From Bradyrhizobium sp. (GTDB lineage: Bacteria > Pseudomonadota > Alphaproteobacteria > Rhizobiales > Xanthobacteraceae), in assembly GCF_019242285.1 (NCBI RefSeq), contig NZ_JAFAVV010000795.1:1-48451 (forward strand): a stretch of DNA of 48,451 nucleotides. The letters are read 5' to 3'. Positions within the stretch are counted from its first letter, which is position 1. The number at the start of each line of letters is the position of its first letter. Under the pieces are notes generated by a model. It was not told the DNA's origin, did not search any database, and saw only the letters and a list, made by a program, of their open reading frames with translations. Both the position numbers and the translations under genes were made by a program. Shown piece after piece: positions 34,001-42,607 of the stretch.

Positions 34001-34023
34001 ACAGATAGCTCTGTAACACAGAG
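34001..34023. promoter_or_regulatory. candidate operator: alternating ACAGA/TCTGT repeats
   Basis: ACAGA (34001-34005), TCTGT (34010-34014) and ACAGAG (34018-34023) form two overlapping dyads, the better being CTCTGT-AAC-ACAGAG. The site lies 29 to 51 bases before the DUF2306 start, where an operator over the promoter would be. The winged-helix protein of the same operon is the natural candidate to bind it. This is inference. Confidence 0.4.
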
Positions 34024-34105
34024 TAAAGGAAAAGACGAGATGTGAGTTGGCGCCTGGCGGCGAAAATCCTTACCTTGCACGGACCCCTTTTGTTCGCGAT
34101 TCGAC

Positions 34106-35707
34106 ATGCCTGCAGCCGAAGTCCTGATCAACGCGCCCGAATTCACCGTGTCCGAGCTGTCCGCCTCACTGAAGCGGACGGTCGAGGACACCTATGGCCA
34201 TGTCCGCGTTCGCGGCGAGATTTCCGGCTTTCGCGGGGCGCATTCCTCCGGACACTGCTATTTCGCGCTCAAGGACGAGAACGCCAAGATCGAGGCCGTG
34301 ATCTGGAAGAGCGCGCATTACCGGATGCGCTTCAAGCCGCAGGAAGGGCTCGAGGTCATCGCCACCGGGAAGCTGACGACCTATCCGGGCTCCTCGAAAT
34401 ACCAGATCGTGATCGAGCAGCTCGAGCCCGCCGGCATCGGCGCGCTGATGGCGCTGATGGAGGAGCGCAAGAAGAAGCTCGCGGCCGAAGGCCTGTTCGA
34501 CCAGTCCCGCAAGAAGCAACTGCCCTGGCTGCCCGAGGTGATCGGCGTCGTCACCTCACCGACCGGCGCGGTCATTCGCGACATCCTGCATCGGCTCGAG
34601 GACCGCTTCCCCCGCCGCGTGCTGGTGTGGCCGGTCAAGGTGCAGGGCGAGGGCTCGGCCGAGCAGGTCGCAGCCGCCATCCGCGGCTTCAATGCGCTGC
34701 CCGAGGGCGGCCGGATCCCGCGGCCCTGCGTGCTGATCGTGGCGCGCGGCGGCGGCTCGCTGGAGGACCTCTGGTCGTTCAACGAGGAGATCGTGGTCCG
34801 GGCCGCGGCCGACAGCGTGATCCCGCTGATCTCGGCGGTGGGCCATGAGACCGACGTCACGCTGATCGATTTCGTCGCCGACAAGCGCGCGCCGACGCCG
34901 ACGGCCGCAGCCGAGATGGCGGTGCCGGTGCGCAGCGAGCTGCTGTCGGAGGTGACGGTGCTGGCGCGTCGCGTCGCCGTGTGCTGGCAGCGCGCCCAGG
35001 AAGGCCGCCGCAACGAATTTCGCGCGGCCGCGCGCGCGCTGCCTGCGGCCAACCAGTTGCTGGCGATCCCGCGCCAGCGGCTGGATGCAGCCGCAGGCGC
35101 CCTGCCCCGCGGCCTGAAGGCCAACACGCATGCGCATTTCCGCCGTTTCGCCGGCGCCAGCGCAAGGCTCACCGTGCGCGTGCTGCGCGGCCAGGTGGCG
35201 CAGGCCCGGCATCGCCTCGTCGTGTCCGGCGAGCGCCTGACGCTGTCCTCGCGCGCGCTGCTGCACGGCCGGCGCGACCGCTACGCCGGGCTCGCGGCGC
35301 GCTTCAAGGCCTCGAAGCTCGCCAACGCCGAGGCGCAGCGCCAGGCGATCGCGCGCCAGCGCGAGCGCACCGAGCGGCTTGCCGAACGGGCACGAAGAGC
35401 ACTCGGGACGATGCTGCACCGGCTTGAGGCGCGCATGACCCATAGCGGGCAACTGCTCGGCGCGCTGTCCTATCGCAGCGTGCTGGCGCGCGGTTTTGCC
35501 CTGGTGCGCGACGAGGCCGGCCACCCCGTGCACAGCGCCGACAGCATCGGCCCACTCGCCCGGTTGGAGCTCGAATTTTCCGATGGCCGCGTCGGCGCCA
35601 CGACCGACGCCGATCGGCCGGCCACCTCGCCGAAGCCGGTGCGCGAGGCGAAGCCGGCCACACCGAAGCGGGTGGCAAAACCGGTGGACCAGGGCAGCCT
35701 GTTCTAG
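34106..35707 (+). CDS. xseA: exodeoxyribonuclease VII large subunit
   Basis: XseA is the large subunit of ExoVII, which degrades single-stranded DNA to short oligonucleotides; the small subunit gene xseB is not in the window. It has 533 residues. The OB-fold N-terminus is [20 protein letters not shown] with [19 protein letters not shown]. The catalytic core contains [32 protein letters not shown] and [20 protein letters not shown], all conserved. A long Arg/Ala-rich helical region follows, ending in a Lys/Pro tail. The TAG stop is shared with a dispersed palindromic element (35705-35800). Confidence 0.95.
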   Translation: MPAAEVLINAPEFTVSELSASLKRTVEDTYGHVRVRGEISGFRGAHSSGHCYFALKDENAKIEAVIWKSAHYRMRFKPQEGLEVIATGKLTTYPGSSKYQIVIEQLEPAGIGALMALMEERKKKLAAEGLFDQSRKKQLPWLPEVIGVVTSPTGAVIRDILHRLEDRFPRRVLVWPVKVQGEGSAEQVAAAIRGFNALPEGGRIPRPCVLIVARGGGSLEDLWSFNEEIVVRAAADSVIPLISAVGHETDVTLIDFVADKRAPTPTAAAEMAVPVRSELLSEVTVLARRVAVCWQRAQEGRRNEFRAAARALPAANQLLAIPRQRLDAAAGALPRGLKANTHAHFRRFAGASARLTVRVLRGQVAQARHRLVVSGERLTLSSRALLHGRRDRYAGLAARFKASKLANAEAQRQAIARQRERTERLAERARRALGTMLHRLEARMTHSGQLLGALSYRSVLARGFALVRDEAGHPVHSADSIGPLARLELEFSDGRVGATTDADRPATSPKPVREAKPATPKRVAKPVDQGSLF

Positions 35708-35800
35708 AGCTTCCGTTCCGATGGAATCGGAACGGAAGCTCCTGCTTCTTTGTTTTGACGCGTTTTCTTCACGCGAACCGGTATCCACTTCGCTCGAAAA
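35705..35800. repeat. dispersed palindromic element, copy 2
   Basis: This is nearly identical to 5879-5976, in the same orientation. GAGCTTCCGTTCCGAT (35707-35722) and ATCGGAACGGAAGCTC (35726-35741) are a perfect 16-bp inverted repeat around GGA, followed by the conserved tail to GCTCGAAAA. The initial TAGAGC supplies the xseA stop codon. It lies between convergent genes. Confidence 0.9.
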
Positions 35801-35815
35801 CGCTCCGGCGGCGCG

Positions 35816-36652
35816 TCAGCGCGCCAGCCACTCGGTGACGAGCTTCTGCGAATCGGCGCGCGCCTCGGCGTCGCTGGCGAGATGGCCGTGCTCGGGCAGC
35901 GCCGCGTCCGAGGTTCCGGCCAGCGCGTGCAGGGGCAGGTTGACGCGATCGAAATCCTGGTAGGCGCCGGGATAGACCACCATCCGCGTCAGCGCGCTGC
36001 GCCCGCGCGCGCCGTCGATCATCTGGCGGCAGGCCGGCGGCGAGGCGACGTCGTCCTTGCCGCCGATCAGCACCAGCGTCGGCACGCGCGTGCTCCAGCC
36101 GAGCCCCGCCGAGCTGCGGCAGTCCGGGTAGAATGCGATCGCCGAACGGAAATCCGGCTCGATGCCGCGGGTCGACAATTGCGGCCGCACCGCCCACAGC
36201 AAGGCGCTCGCGCCACCCGCCCACCCCATCAGGCTGATGCGGTCGTGGATGGCCCAGGGCTGCTGCTGCAGCCATTGCCGCGACGCCACGATATCCTCGA
36301 CGCGCTCGCGGCGTCCACGTATCGGCCGCTCCTTGACACGGCATTGCGGCCCCAATCCGCGGGAGCCGTAGCTGTCCGGCAGCAGCACTGCCTTGCCGTC
36401 CTTCAATAGCTGCTCGGCCCAGTCGCGATAGCGCGGCAGCACCGGCTCCGAGCGGCCGGCGAGGCCGCCGCATCCATGCAGTGCGATCACGGCCGGGAAC
36501 GGACCGTCGCCCTCGGGCTTGAACAGCTCCGCGCGCAAGGTGCCGCTGCTCAGGGGAATGTCGACCTGCAACGGCGCAGGCAGCGCGCCCGCATCCGCGG
36601 ATGGGAGCGAAACAAGCAGCGCCAGGACGGTGATAGCTGACACGAAGCGCAT
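35816..36652 (-). CDS. exported dienelactone-hydrolase-like protein with altered nucleophile
   Basis: This 278-residue protein starts at the ATG at 36652, giving a signal peptide (FVSAITVLALLVSLPSADAG). An upstream in-frame extension is unlikely. The fold elements of a dienelactone-hydrolase-type alpha/beta hydrolase are present: VIALHGCGGLAG, AVLLPDSYGSRGLG, an acidic Asp in GGKDDVASP and a His in PEHGHLASD. The nucleophile elbow reads ISLMGWAGGASALL: the Ser or Cys expected at residue 145 is Ala (codon GCG). Unless Ser149 takes over, the enzyme may be inactive or have a non-hydrolytic role. It is a lone gene after xseA, convergent with it. Confidence 0.83.
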   Translation of the reverse strand: MRFVSAITVLALLVSLPSADAGALPAPLQVDIPLSSGTLRAELFKPEGDGPFPAVIALHGCGGLAGRSEPVLPRYRDWAEQLLKDGKAVLLPDSYGSRGLGPQCRVKERPIRGRRERVEDIVASRQWLQQQPWAIHDRISLMGWAGGASALLWAVRPQLSTRGIEPDFRSAIAFYPDCRSSAGLGWSTRVPTLVLIGGKDDVASPPACRQMIDGARGRSALTRMVVYPGAYQDFDRVNLPLHALAGTSDAALPEHGHLASDAEARADSQKLVTEWLAR

Positions 36653-36821
36653 CGGGTGCGGGTCGCCGGCAGGCTTCAGGGATCGAACCACGAAAATAGC
36701 TAACACGCGCCAATGCATGCAAAACATCACAAATCGGTGGGTTTTGCCGGCGGACAGCACGGCCTATCTATGATAGATCGACATTAATCTGCATTACCGA
36801 AATTCATCGGAGCCCTCAACC

Positions 36822-37049
36822 GTGCTGAACAAATTCGGGCCCTCCGGCCATGGCGAAGCGCAGGTGCAATATCTCGACGGCGACTTCCGCGTGATCTCGC
36901 CGGGAACCTATGTACGCTGCGCCGTGACCGATGTACGGATCCCGCTCGATGAGCTGAAATACTGGAGCGTCGACCTGCAGGAAGCCTACGCGACCCCCGC
37001 CGCCGTGCTGCAGCGGCATCATCCCGGTGCGCTGGAGCCGCAGGCATAG
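36822..37049 (+). CDS. DUF2093 protein
   Basis: This small 75-residue protein is of the alphaproteobacterial DUF2093 family, with no known function. The core is VQYLDGDFRVISPGTYVRCA, then DVRIPLDELKYWSVDLQEAY. It looks like a compact beta-rich domain; a zinc-finger-like role is sometimes suggested by the Cys, but only one Cys (YVRCAV) is seen here. It is soluble, with no signal. It ends nine bases before the end of lpxK, which is transcribed toward it. Confidence 0.88.
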   Translation: MLNKFGPSGHGEAQVQYLDGDFRVISPGTYVRCAVTDVRIPLDELKYWSVDLQEAYATPAAVLQRHHPGALEPQA

Positions 37050-37057
37050 CGAGGAGG

Positions 37058-38089
37058 TCAGTTGGCGCGGGCCGCGAGTTTCGCCCCGCGCGCCCGAAAC
37101 AGCCGCTCGGAGAGGAATTTCCTCACCCCGCCGGTGTCCTCGAATTCCAGCGTCACCGCGAACGCCACGATGTCTTGCGTCAGCGCGGACAGCCCGGTGC
37201 CCGTGCCGAGCCGCACGAGATCCTTCTCCGTCGTCACCGGCGTCAGCGCCTCGCGTGCGGCATCGGCGAGCAGGGCTGCGACCTCGTCGGGCGTGAAGTC
37301 GTGATGATCGGCAAAGGCGCGCTCACGGACCACCTCGATCCCGCTCGCCCGCAGCGTACGGAAGAAGCGGGCAGGATCGCCGATGCCGGCGAAGGCAAGC
37401 ACACGCTTGCCCGCGAGCCGCGCGACCGAGGCCGGCTGCGGCGCGAGCCGCGCAGCAAACACCGGCCCTCCCCGCCCGGCTATTTGCGCGGCGACGGCGT
37501 CGCTGGCGTGGCCCTTGCCGATCACGACCAGCGCATCGGTGCGGCCGAGCTGCGGCGACAATGGTGCGCGCAGGGGACCGGCCGGGAACACAAAACCGTT
37601 GCCGATGCCGCGGTCGCTGTCGATCACGATCAGCGACGCATCCTTGGCAACGCGCGGATTCTGGAAACCGTCGTCCATCAGGATGACGCTGGCGCGCCGC
37701 GATTTCGCCAGCGCGACGCCATCGACGCGGTCGCGCGCGACCGCGACGGCCAGGTGCTGTGCCATCATCAGAGGCTCGTCGCCGACATCGGCCGCGCGGT
37801 GGCGCGCCGGATCGACCATCACGGGACCATGCAGCCTGCCGCCATAGCCGCGGCTGAGCACGACCGGCGTCTCGTCGAGCTCGCGCAGCAGGCCGGCGAG
37901 CGCCAGCACCGTCGGCGTCTTGCCGGCGCCGCCCAGATGATAGTTGCCGACGCAGAAGACCGGAATGCCGGCGTCGAGCCCCCCCCGCTGCATCCTGATC
38001 GCGGTAACCGCGCCATAGAGCGCGCCGAGCGGCCAGAGCAGCAACGACCGGACGGAGGCCGGCCGGTGCCAGAAGGCCGGCTCACGCAT
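37058..38089 (-). CDS. lpxK: tetraacyldisaccharide 4'-kinase
   Basis: LpxK phosphorylates the lipid A precursor disaccharide-1-phosphate at the 4' position, using ATP at the inner membrane. It has 343 residues, beginning MREPAFWHRPASVRSLLLWP. The P-loop is VGNYHLGGAGKTPTVLALAG (about residues 47-66), and VILMDDGFQNP carries the metal-binding acidic pair. Length and motifs are normal. It is the last gene of the envelope operon; its start overlaps the waaA stop by eight bases. Confidence 0.95.
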   Translation of the reverse strand: MREPAFWHRPASVRSLLLWPLGALYGAVTAIRMQRGGLDAGIPVFCVGNYHLGGAGKTPTVLALAGLLRELDETPVVLSRGYGGRLHGPVMVDPARHRAADVGDEPLMMAQHLAVAVARDRVDGVALAKSRRASVILMDDGFQNPRVAKDASLIVIDSDRGIGNGFVFPAGPLRAPLSPQLGRTDALVVIGKGHASDAVAAQIAGRGGPVFAARLAPQPASVARLAGKRVLAFAGIGDPARFFRTLRASGIEVVRERAFADHHDFTPDEVAALLADAAREALTPVTTEKDLVRLGTGTGLSALTQDIVAFAVTLEFEDTGGVRKFLSERLFRARGAKLAARAN

Positions 38090-39386
38090 TCGCGGCTCCC
38101 ATCTCGAGCCTGAGCTGCAGGAGATACGGCTCGAGCGCGCCGAGCGTCCGCTCCAGCGCGCCGCCGAGATCGTTCACCACGCGCTCGCCGGCGGCGGCCA
38201 TGGTCTCGCATGCCGCCGGATCATCGAGCAGTTGCCCGAGCTGCCTGACCAGCGCTTCCGGCGTGCCGGCGCATCTGGCGCCGCCCTCGGCATCGAGCGC
38301 CGCGTAGACATCGGCAAAATTGAACACGTGCGGACCATGAATGATGGACGCGCCGAGCTTGATCGGCTCGATCGGATTCTGGCCGCCATGCGCGACCAGC
38401 GAGCCACCCATGAACACGATGTTCGACAGCCGATAGAACAGACCGAGCTCGCCCATGGTGTCGGCGACATAGACGTCCGCCGGCGCGGTCGGCATCTCCT
38501 CGCGCGAACGCAGCGCCGGCTTCAGTCCCGACGCCGCGATCAGCCCCGCGACGCCGGGACCACGATGAGGATGGCGCGGCACGATCACGGTGAGGAGCTG
38601 GGGGAACATCCTGACCAGCGATTTGTGCGCGTCGACCAGCAGCTCCTCCTCGCCCGGATGGGTCGAGGCCGCCAGCATGATCGGCCGGCCGCGCGTCACC
38701 GACATCAACCGCTCGAGCCTGACCGGATCGGCCGGCGGCGCCGGAACGTCGAGCTTCAGATTGCCCGTCGTCACGACATTGCGGCAGCCGAGCACGGAGA
38801 AGCGCTCGGCATCGGTCGCCGATTGCGCGAGGCAGACCTCGAACTTCTCCAGGATTGCCGAGATCGTCGCCGACATCCGGCGCCAGCGCGGGAACGACCG
38901 CGGCGACATCCGGCCGTTGATCAGTACCATCGGCAGGCGCCGCGCCGCGCCGGCTAGGATCAGGTTCGGCCACAGATCGGATTCGATGAACAGCGCGAGC
39001 GACGGCTGCCAGTGATCCAGGAAGCGCGCGACATAGCGGGGCGAATCATAGGGTACGTATTGGTGGATGACGTCCGGCGGGAAGCGCTTGGCGACGACGG
39101 CAGCGGAGGTCACCGTGCCCGAGGTCAAGAGGATGCGCAGATTGAGCTCGCGCAACCGCTCGATCAGCGCCGCTGCCGCCAGCACCTCGCCGACACTCGC
39201 GCCGTGCACCCACACCAGCGGACCGAGCGGGCGGACGTCGCGGCTGAGCCCGCGCCGCTCGCCGATCCGTTCCGGATCCTCCTTGCCCAACCTCAGCCGC
39301 CGCCTGATCAGCACCGGCGCCAGCGGCACCATGGCCGACGACAGGCCACGGTAGAACCGCAGCGTCATCGGCAGCGGACTAGACAT
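38082..39386 (-). CDS. waaA: 3-deoxy-D-manno-octulosonic acid (Kdo) transferase
   Basis: WaaA (KdtA) attaches Kdo to the lipid A precursor from CMP-Kdo. It has 434 residues from the ATG at 39386. An N-terminal membrane-proximal segment precedes the catalytic Glu in VWVHGASVGEVLAAA, then a GT-B fold with GGSLVAHGGQNPIEPIKLG near the C-terminus, the nucleotide-sugar site. The start overlaps the upstream acyltransferase stop by eight bases, and its own stop overlaps lpxK, so the three genes are tightly coupled. Confidence 0.95.
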   Translation of the reverse strand: MSSPLPMTLRFYRGLSSAMVPLAPVLIRRRLRLGKEDPERIGERRGLSRDVRPLGPLVWVHGASVGEVLAAAALIERLRELNLRILLTSGTVTSAAVVAKRFPPDVIHQYVPYDSPRYVARFLDHWQPSLALFIESDLWPNLILAGAARRLPMVLINGRMSPRSFPRWRRMSATISAILEKFEVCLAQSATDAERFSVLGCRNVVTTGNLKLDVPAPPADPVRLERLMSVTRGRPIMLAASTHPGEEELLVDAHKSLVRMFPQLLTVIVPRHPHRGPGVAGLIAASGLKPALRSREEMPTAPADVYVADTMGELGLFYRLSNIVFMGGSLVAHGGQNPIEPIKLGASIIHGPHVFNFADVYAALDAEGGARCAGTPEALVRQLGQLLDDPAACETMAAAGERVVNDLGGALERTLGALEPYLLQLRLEMGAANA

Positions 39387-40095
39387 GGCTGGCGCCGTCC
39401 GGACGGCCGATGATGGCATAGGCGCGGCGGGTCGCCTCGTTCAGGGTCTTTTCCAGCTCGAGGCGCAGCGCTTCCATCGCCGCAGCGTCGGCATCCGGGG
39501 GCACATGAATCTCCTTGATTCCCACCAGCGCGCCGCGCCCGAACGGCAGATTGATGGTGGTGCTATCCCAGTTGCGCAACCGGACATAACGGCTGGTCGC
39601 CATCGCAAAGGGCATGATCGGCCGTCCCGATTCTCTCGCCAGCATGATGATGCCGAGACCTGCAACGCGCGCGCGCTTGGGCACGTCCGCTGTCAGCGCG
39701 ACATTATAGTTGTCCGCCAGCGCCCGCACCATCTCCTTGAACGCGCCGACGCCGCCCTTGCGATGGAACGCCGCGCCGTGATCGCCGGAGCCGCGAATGG
39801 TTCCGATGCCGAGTCGCTCGGCCGCGAGCGCATTGTACTCGCCGTCGCGATGCCGGGAGATCAGCGTCTTGGCGCGGTAGCTTGCCTTGGTCTTGATGAA
39901 CGGTGTCAGGAAATGCTGGCCGTGCCAGAACACCAGGATGCCGGGCATGCTGGGCTCGACCAGCTCGTAGATGTTGGCCGGCTCATAGGTGAAGCGATTG
40001 GTCCGCCAGACCAGGCGCAGGAACTCGGCCGCGAGGAAGCCGACAGCGCGCTGAAACCAGCTGCTGCGCAGCGCTTTACGAAACAGGCCTTTCAA
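39379..40095 (-). CDS. DUF374 lysophospholipid acyltransferase-like protein (LpxJ-like)
   Basis: This 238-residue protein is of the DUF374 family, to which the Campylobacter/Helicobacter secondary lipid A acyltransferase LpxJ belongs. Motifs seen are ILVFWHGQHFLTPF (His58), LISRHRDGE and TIRGSGDHGAAF, with a final hydrophobic-basic region. The N-terminal helix likely sits on the membrane. Its place between DUF4170 and waaA-lpxK supports a role in adding an acyl chain to the lipid A precursor. An ordinary lpxL or htrB was not seen in the window. Substrate is inferred from context and family. Confidence 0.83.
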   Translation of the reverse strand: MKGLFRKALRSSWFQRAVGFLAAEFLRLVWRTNRFTYEPANIYELVEPSMPGILVFWHGQHFLTPFIKTKASYRAKTLISRHRDGEYNALAAERLGIGTIRGSGDHGAAFHRKGGVGAFKEMVRALADNYNVALTADVPKRARVAGLGIIMLARESGRPIMPFAMATSRYVRLRNWDSTTINLPFGRGALVGIKEIHVPPDADAAAMEALRLELEKTLNEATRRAYAIIGRPDGASHV

Positions 40096-40097
40096 TT

Positions 40098-40340
40098 TCA
40101 GGGTTTCGCGTCTTGACCGGGATCAAGCAGCCGGTGCAGGTGCACGATGAAGTAGCGCATGTGGGCGTTGTCGACGGTCTGCTGCGCCTTGGCCCTCCAG
40201 GCGACCAGGGCGGTCGCGTAGTTCGGAAACACGCCGACGATGTCCACCTTGTCGAGGTCCTTGAACGTGTTGTGCTGAAGGTCGATCAGCTCGCCGCCGA
40301 TGACGAGGTGAAGCAGTTGCTGCGGGGCGCTGTCTGGCAT
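40098..40340 (-). CDS. DUF4170 protein
   Basis: This 80-residue small protein has a family pattern (HLVIGGELIDLQHNTFKDLD, then VGVFPNYATALVAWRAKAQQ, then MRYFIVHLHRLLDP). The function is unknown. It recurs next to lipid A genes in alphaproteobacteria, and here it sits three bases upstream of the DUF374 acyltransferase gene in the same direction. The second half predicts strand-helix-strand, like small regulatory or substrate-binding folds. No signal peptide is seen. Confidence 0.87.
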   Translation of the reverse strand: MPDSAPQQLLHLVIGGELIDLQHNTFKDLDKVDIVGVFPNYATALVAWRAKAQQTVDNAHMRYFIVHLHRLLDPGQDAKP

Positions 40341-40404
40341 GGTGGGATGTCCTTAAGGGAAGGCCCGGCAAGCATCAAGATCGCACGCAGACGCTTCATG
40401 GGGG

Positions 40405-41220
40405 CTAGGGGATCGGCCGGTCGCGAAAATGCGAGACGATGCTCGCATGTCGTTCGCGCCCTGCGGCCACCAGCACCCCATGCGCCACTTCGCGCCGATT
40501 GTAGAGAATCGGTTCGCCGGAAAGCGTCGTCATCATACCATCCGCCTCCTGCACGATCAAATTCGCGGCGGCCAGATCCCAGTCGCGGCTCTGCCCGCCG
40601 GCGAAAGCGGCATCGAGGCGGCCCTGTGCGACCCGGCACAGCCGGAGCGCCAGTGAGCCGATGCGCGGATGCAGCGTGATGTCGCGCGATGGGCTCATCC
40701 GCTCGACCAGCGGCTTGGGACCCGCGACGCGCGAGAAATCCAGCTTCGTGCCTGGCGTCGCGTGGACCGGCACGTCGTTATGCATGGCGCCATGTCCGCG
40801 GCGGGCGAAGAAAAACTCGGCACTCGCCGGTGCGAATACGGCTGCGAGCAGCGGCCGTCTGTCCTCAACCAGAGCCACACTCACGCACCAATCCTCGCGG
40901 CCGGCGAGATAGGCGCGCGTGCCGTCGATCGGATCGACGATCCAGACCCGGCGCTTGCCGAGGCGCTCCGAGTCGTCGGCGCTCTCCTCGGACAACCAGC
41001 CATAGTCTGGCGTGGCCGAGCGCAGCCGCTGCTCCAGGAGGTCGTTGACGGCGATATCGGCCTCCGATACCGGCGACGACGCTCCCTTGATCCAGTTCTT
41101 CAGGTCGGTCCGGAACAGCGACAGCGCGAGCGCGCCGGCGTCGCGGACGGTATCCTTCAGCAATTCGGCGTCGCGGCTCGGAATCTCCTCTCCTGCGCGA
41201 CCGGCGTCAGCGTCCCCCAA
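40405..41220 (-). CDS. cysQ: CysQ-type 3'(2'),5'-bisphosphate nucleotidase (inositol-phosphatase superfamily)
   Basis: This Mg-dependent phosphatase has 271 residues. Metal ligands of the superfamily are present: WLSEESADD (Glu78/Glu79), WIVDPIDGTRAYL (Asp96, Asp99 region) and WDLAAANLIVQEADG with Asp215. CysQ normally converts PAP to AMP, clearing a by-product of sulfate assimilation and of phosphopantetheinyl transfer. Members are hard to separate from inositol monophosphatases, so the exact substrate is by annotation convention. The start overlaps the pmbA stop by 14 bases and it reads into the lipid A cluster. Confidence 0.85.
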   Translation of the reverse strand: MGDADAGRAGEEIPSRDAELLKDTVRDAGALALSLFRTDLKNWIKGASSPVSEADIAVNDLLEQRLRSATPDYGWLSEESADDSERLGKRRVWIVDPIDGTRAYLAGREDWCVSVALVEDRRPLLAAVFAPASAEFFFARRGHGAMHNDVPVHATPGTKLDFSRVAGPKPLVERMSPSRDITLHPRIGSLALRLCRVAQGRLDAAFAGGQSRDWDLAAANLIVQEADGMMTTLSGEPILYNRREVAHGVLVAAGRERHASIVSHFRDRPIP

Positions 41221-42607
41221 GCGTCAAACCCTCGATGCGCACGGTCGGCGCGTTGACGCCGTAACGGAATTCCAGGTCGCTGGCCGGCACCATGGACTTG
41301 AACATCTCGAGCAGATGTCCCGCGATCGTCACCTCGCTGACCGGATAGCTGATCGTGCCGTTCTCGATCCAGAAGCCGGACGCGCCGCGGCTGTAGTCGC
41401 CGGTGACGCCGTTGACGCCGGAGCCGATCAGATCGGTGACGTAGAAACCCTGCTTGATGTCGGCGATCAGTTCGGCCGGGGTCGCCTCGCCGGCCTCGAG
41501 ATGCAGATTGTAGGGCCCCGGCGACGGCGACGACGAGACGCCGCGATGGGCGTGGCCGGTCGTCACCAGGCCGAGCTCGCGGGCGGTCGCCGAATCCAGC
41601 AGCCACGAGGTGAGCACGCCCTCGTCGATGATCGCGAGCTTCTTCACCTTCACGCCCTCGGCGTCGAAGGATTGCGAGCGCAGGCCGCGCCGGCGCAAGG
41701 GATCGTCGACGATGCGGACGTTGCTGGCGAACAATTGCTGGCCGAGCCGGTCCTTCAGGAAAGAGGTCTTGCGCGCGATCGAGGCGCCGTTGACGGCGCC
41801 GACGAGATGACCCACCAGCGAGCCGGAGACGCGCGGGTCGTACACGACGGGCACGTTGCAGGTCTCGACCTTGCGCGGATTGGCGCGCGCCACCGTGCGC
41901 TCGCCGGCGACCTTGCCCACCTGCTCGGGCGGCAGCAGGTCGGCGGCGTGCGGCGCCGACGTGTAGTCGTAATCTCGCTCCATGCCGGTGCCCTCGCCCG
42001 AGATCGCCGTCATGGAGATGCTCTGGCTGGACCGCAGATAGGCGCCGTGAAAGCCCGCGCTGGTCACCAGCACCATGCCGCCGATGCCGGCGGAGGCCGA
42101 CGCGCCGCCCGACTTGGTGACCCCCTTCACCGCGAGGCCCGCCGCCTCCGCGGCCTGCGCGCGCTGCTCGAGCTCGGCCACCGACGGCATCCCCGGGTCG
42201 AGCAGGTCGAGATCGGGAAAATCGCGGGCCAGCAGCGCCGGATCGGCAAGGCCGACATATTTGTCGTCCGGCGCCACCTTCGCCATCGCCACCGCGCGCT
42301 CGGCGAGCCGCATCGCGCCGTCGCCGCCGACATCGTTGGTCGACACCACGGCCTGGCGCCGTCCCACCAGCACCCGCAATCCGACGTCGTCGCCCTCGGA
42401 GCGCTCGGATTCCTCGACGCGGCCGTCGCGAACCTCGACGCCCTGCGAGACACCGCGCACCGCCACCGCGTCGGCGGCATCGGCGCCGGCGCGTTTTGCG
42501 GCCTCGACCAGGCGCTGGGCGAGTTCGCTCAGCACCGACTGATCGAACAGATCGGAATGGGCCAGCTTGCCGGAAGGCGGCGATGCGATTGACGGTGAAG
42601 AGATCAC
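41207..42607 (-). CDS. pmbA: TldE/PmbA-family metalloprotease
   Basis: This is the second subunit of the TldD-TldE (PmbA) complex, which degrades unfolded small peptides and matures microcin-type peptides. The subunit lacks a zinc HExxH; catalysis is in TldD, whose gene is not in this window. It has 466 residues from the GTG at 42607, with GGAGA nine bases upstream. Family segments are ISMTAISGEGTGMERDYDY, GVLTSWLLDSATARELGL and GVNGVTGDYSRGASGFWIEN, the last highly conserved. It is the first gene of a leftward series continuing to cysQ and the lipid A genes. Confidence 0.92.
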   Translation of the reverse strand: MISSPSIASPPSGKLAHSDLFDQSVLSELAQRLVEAAKRAGADAADAVAVRGVSQGVEVRDGRVEESERSEGDDVGLRVLVGRRQAVVSTNDVGGDGAMRLAERAVAMAKVAPDDKYVGLADPALLARDFPDLDLLDPGMPSVAELEQRAQAAEAAGLAVKGVTKSGGASASAGIGGMVLVTSAGFHGAYLRSSQSISMTAISGEGTGMERDYDYTSAPHAADLLPPEQVGKVAGERTVARANPRKVETCNVPVVYDPRVSGSLVGHLVGAVNGASIARKTSFLKDRLGQQLFASNVRIVDDPLRRRGLRSQSFDAEGVKVKKLAIIDEGVLTSWLLDSATARELGLVTTGHAHRGVSSSPSPGPYNLHLEAGEATPAELIADIKQGFYVTDLIGSGVNGVTGDYSRGASGFWIENGTISYPVSEVTIAGHLLEMFKSMVPASDLEFRYGVNAPTVRIEGLTLGGR

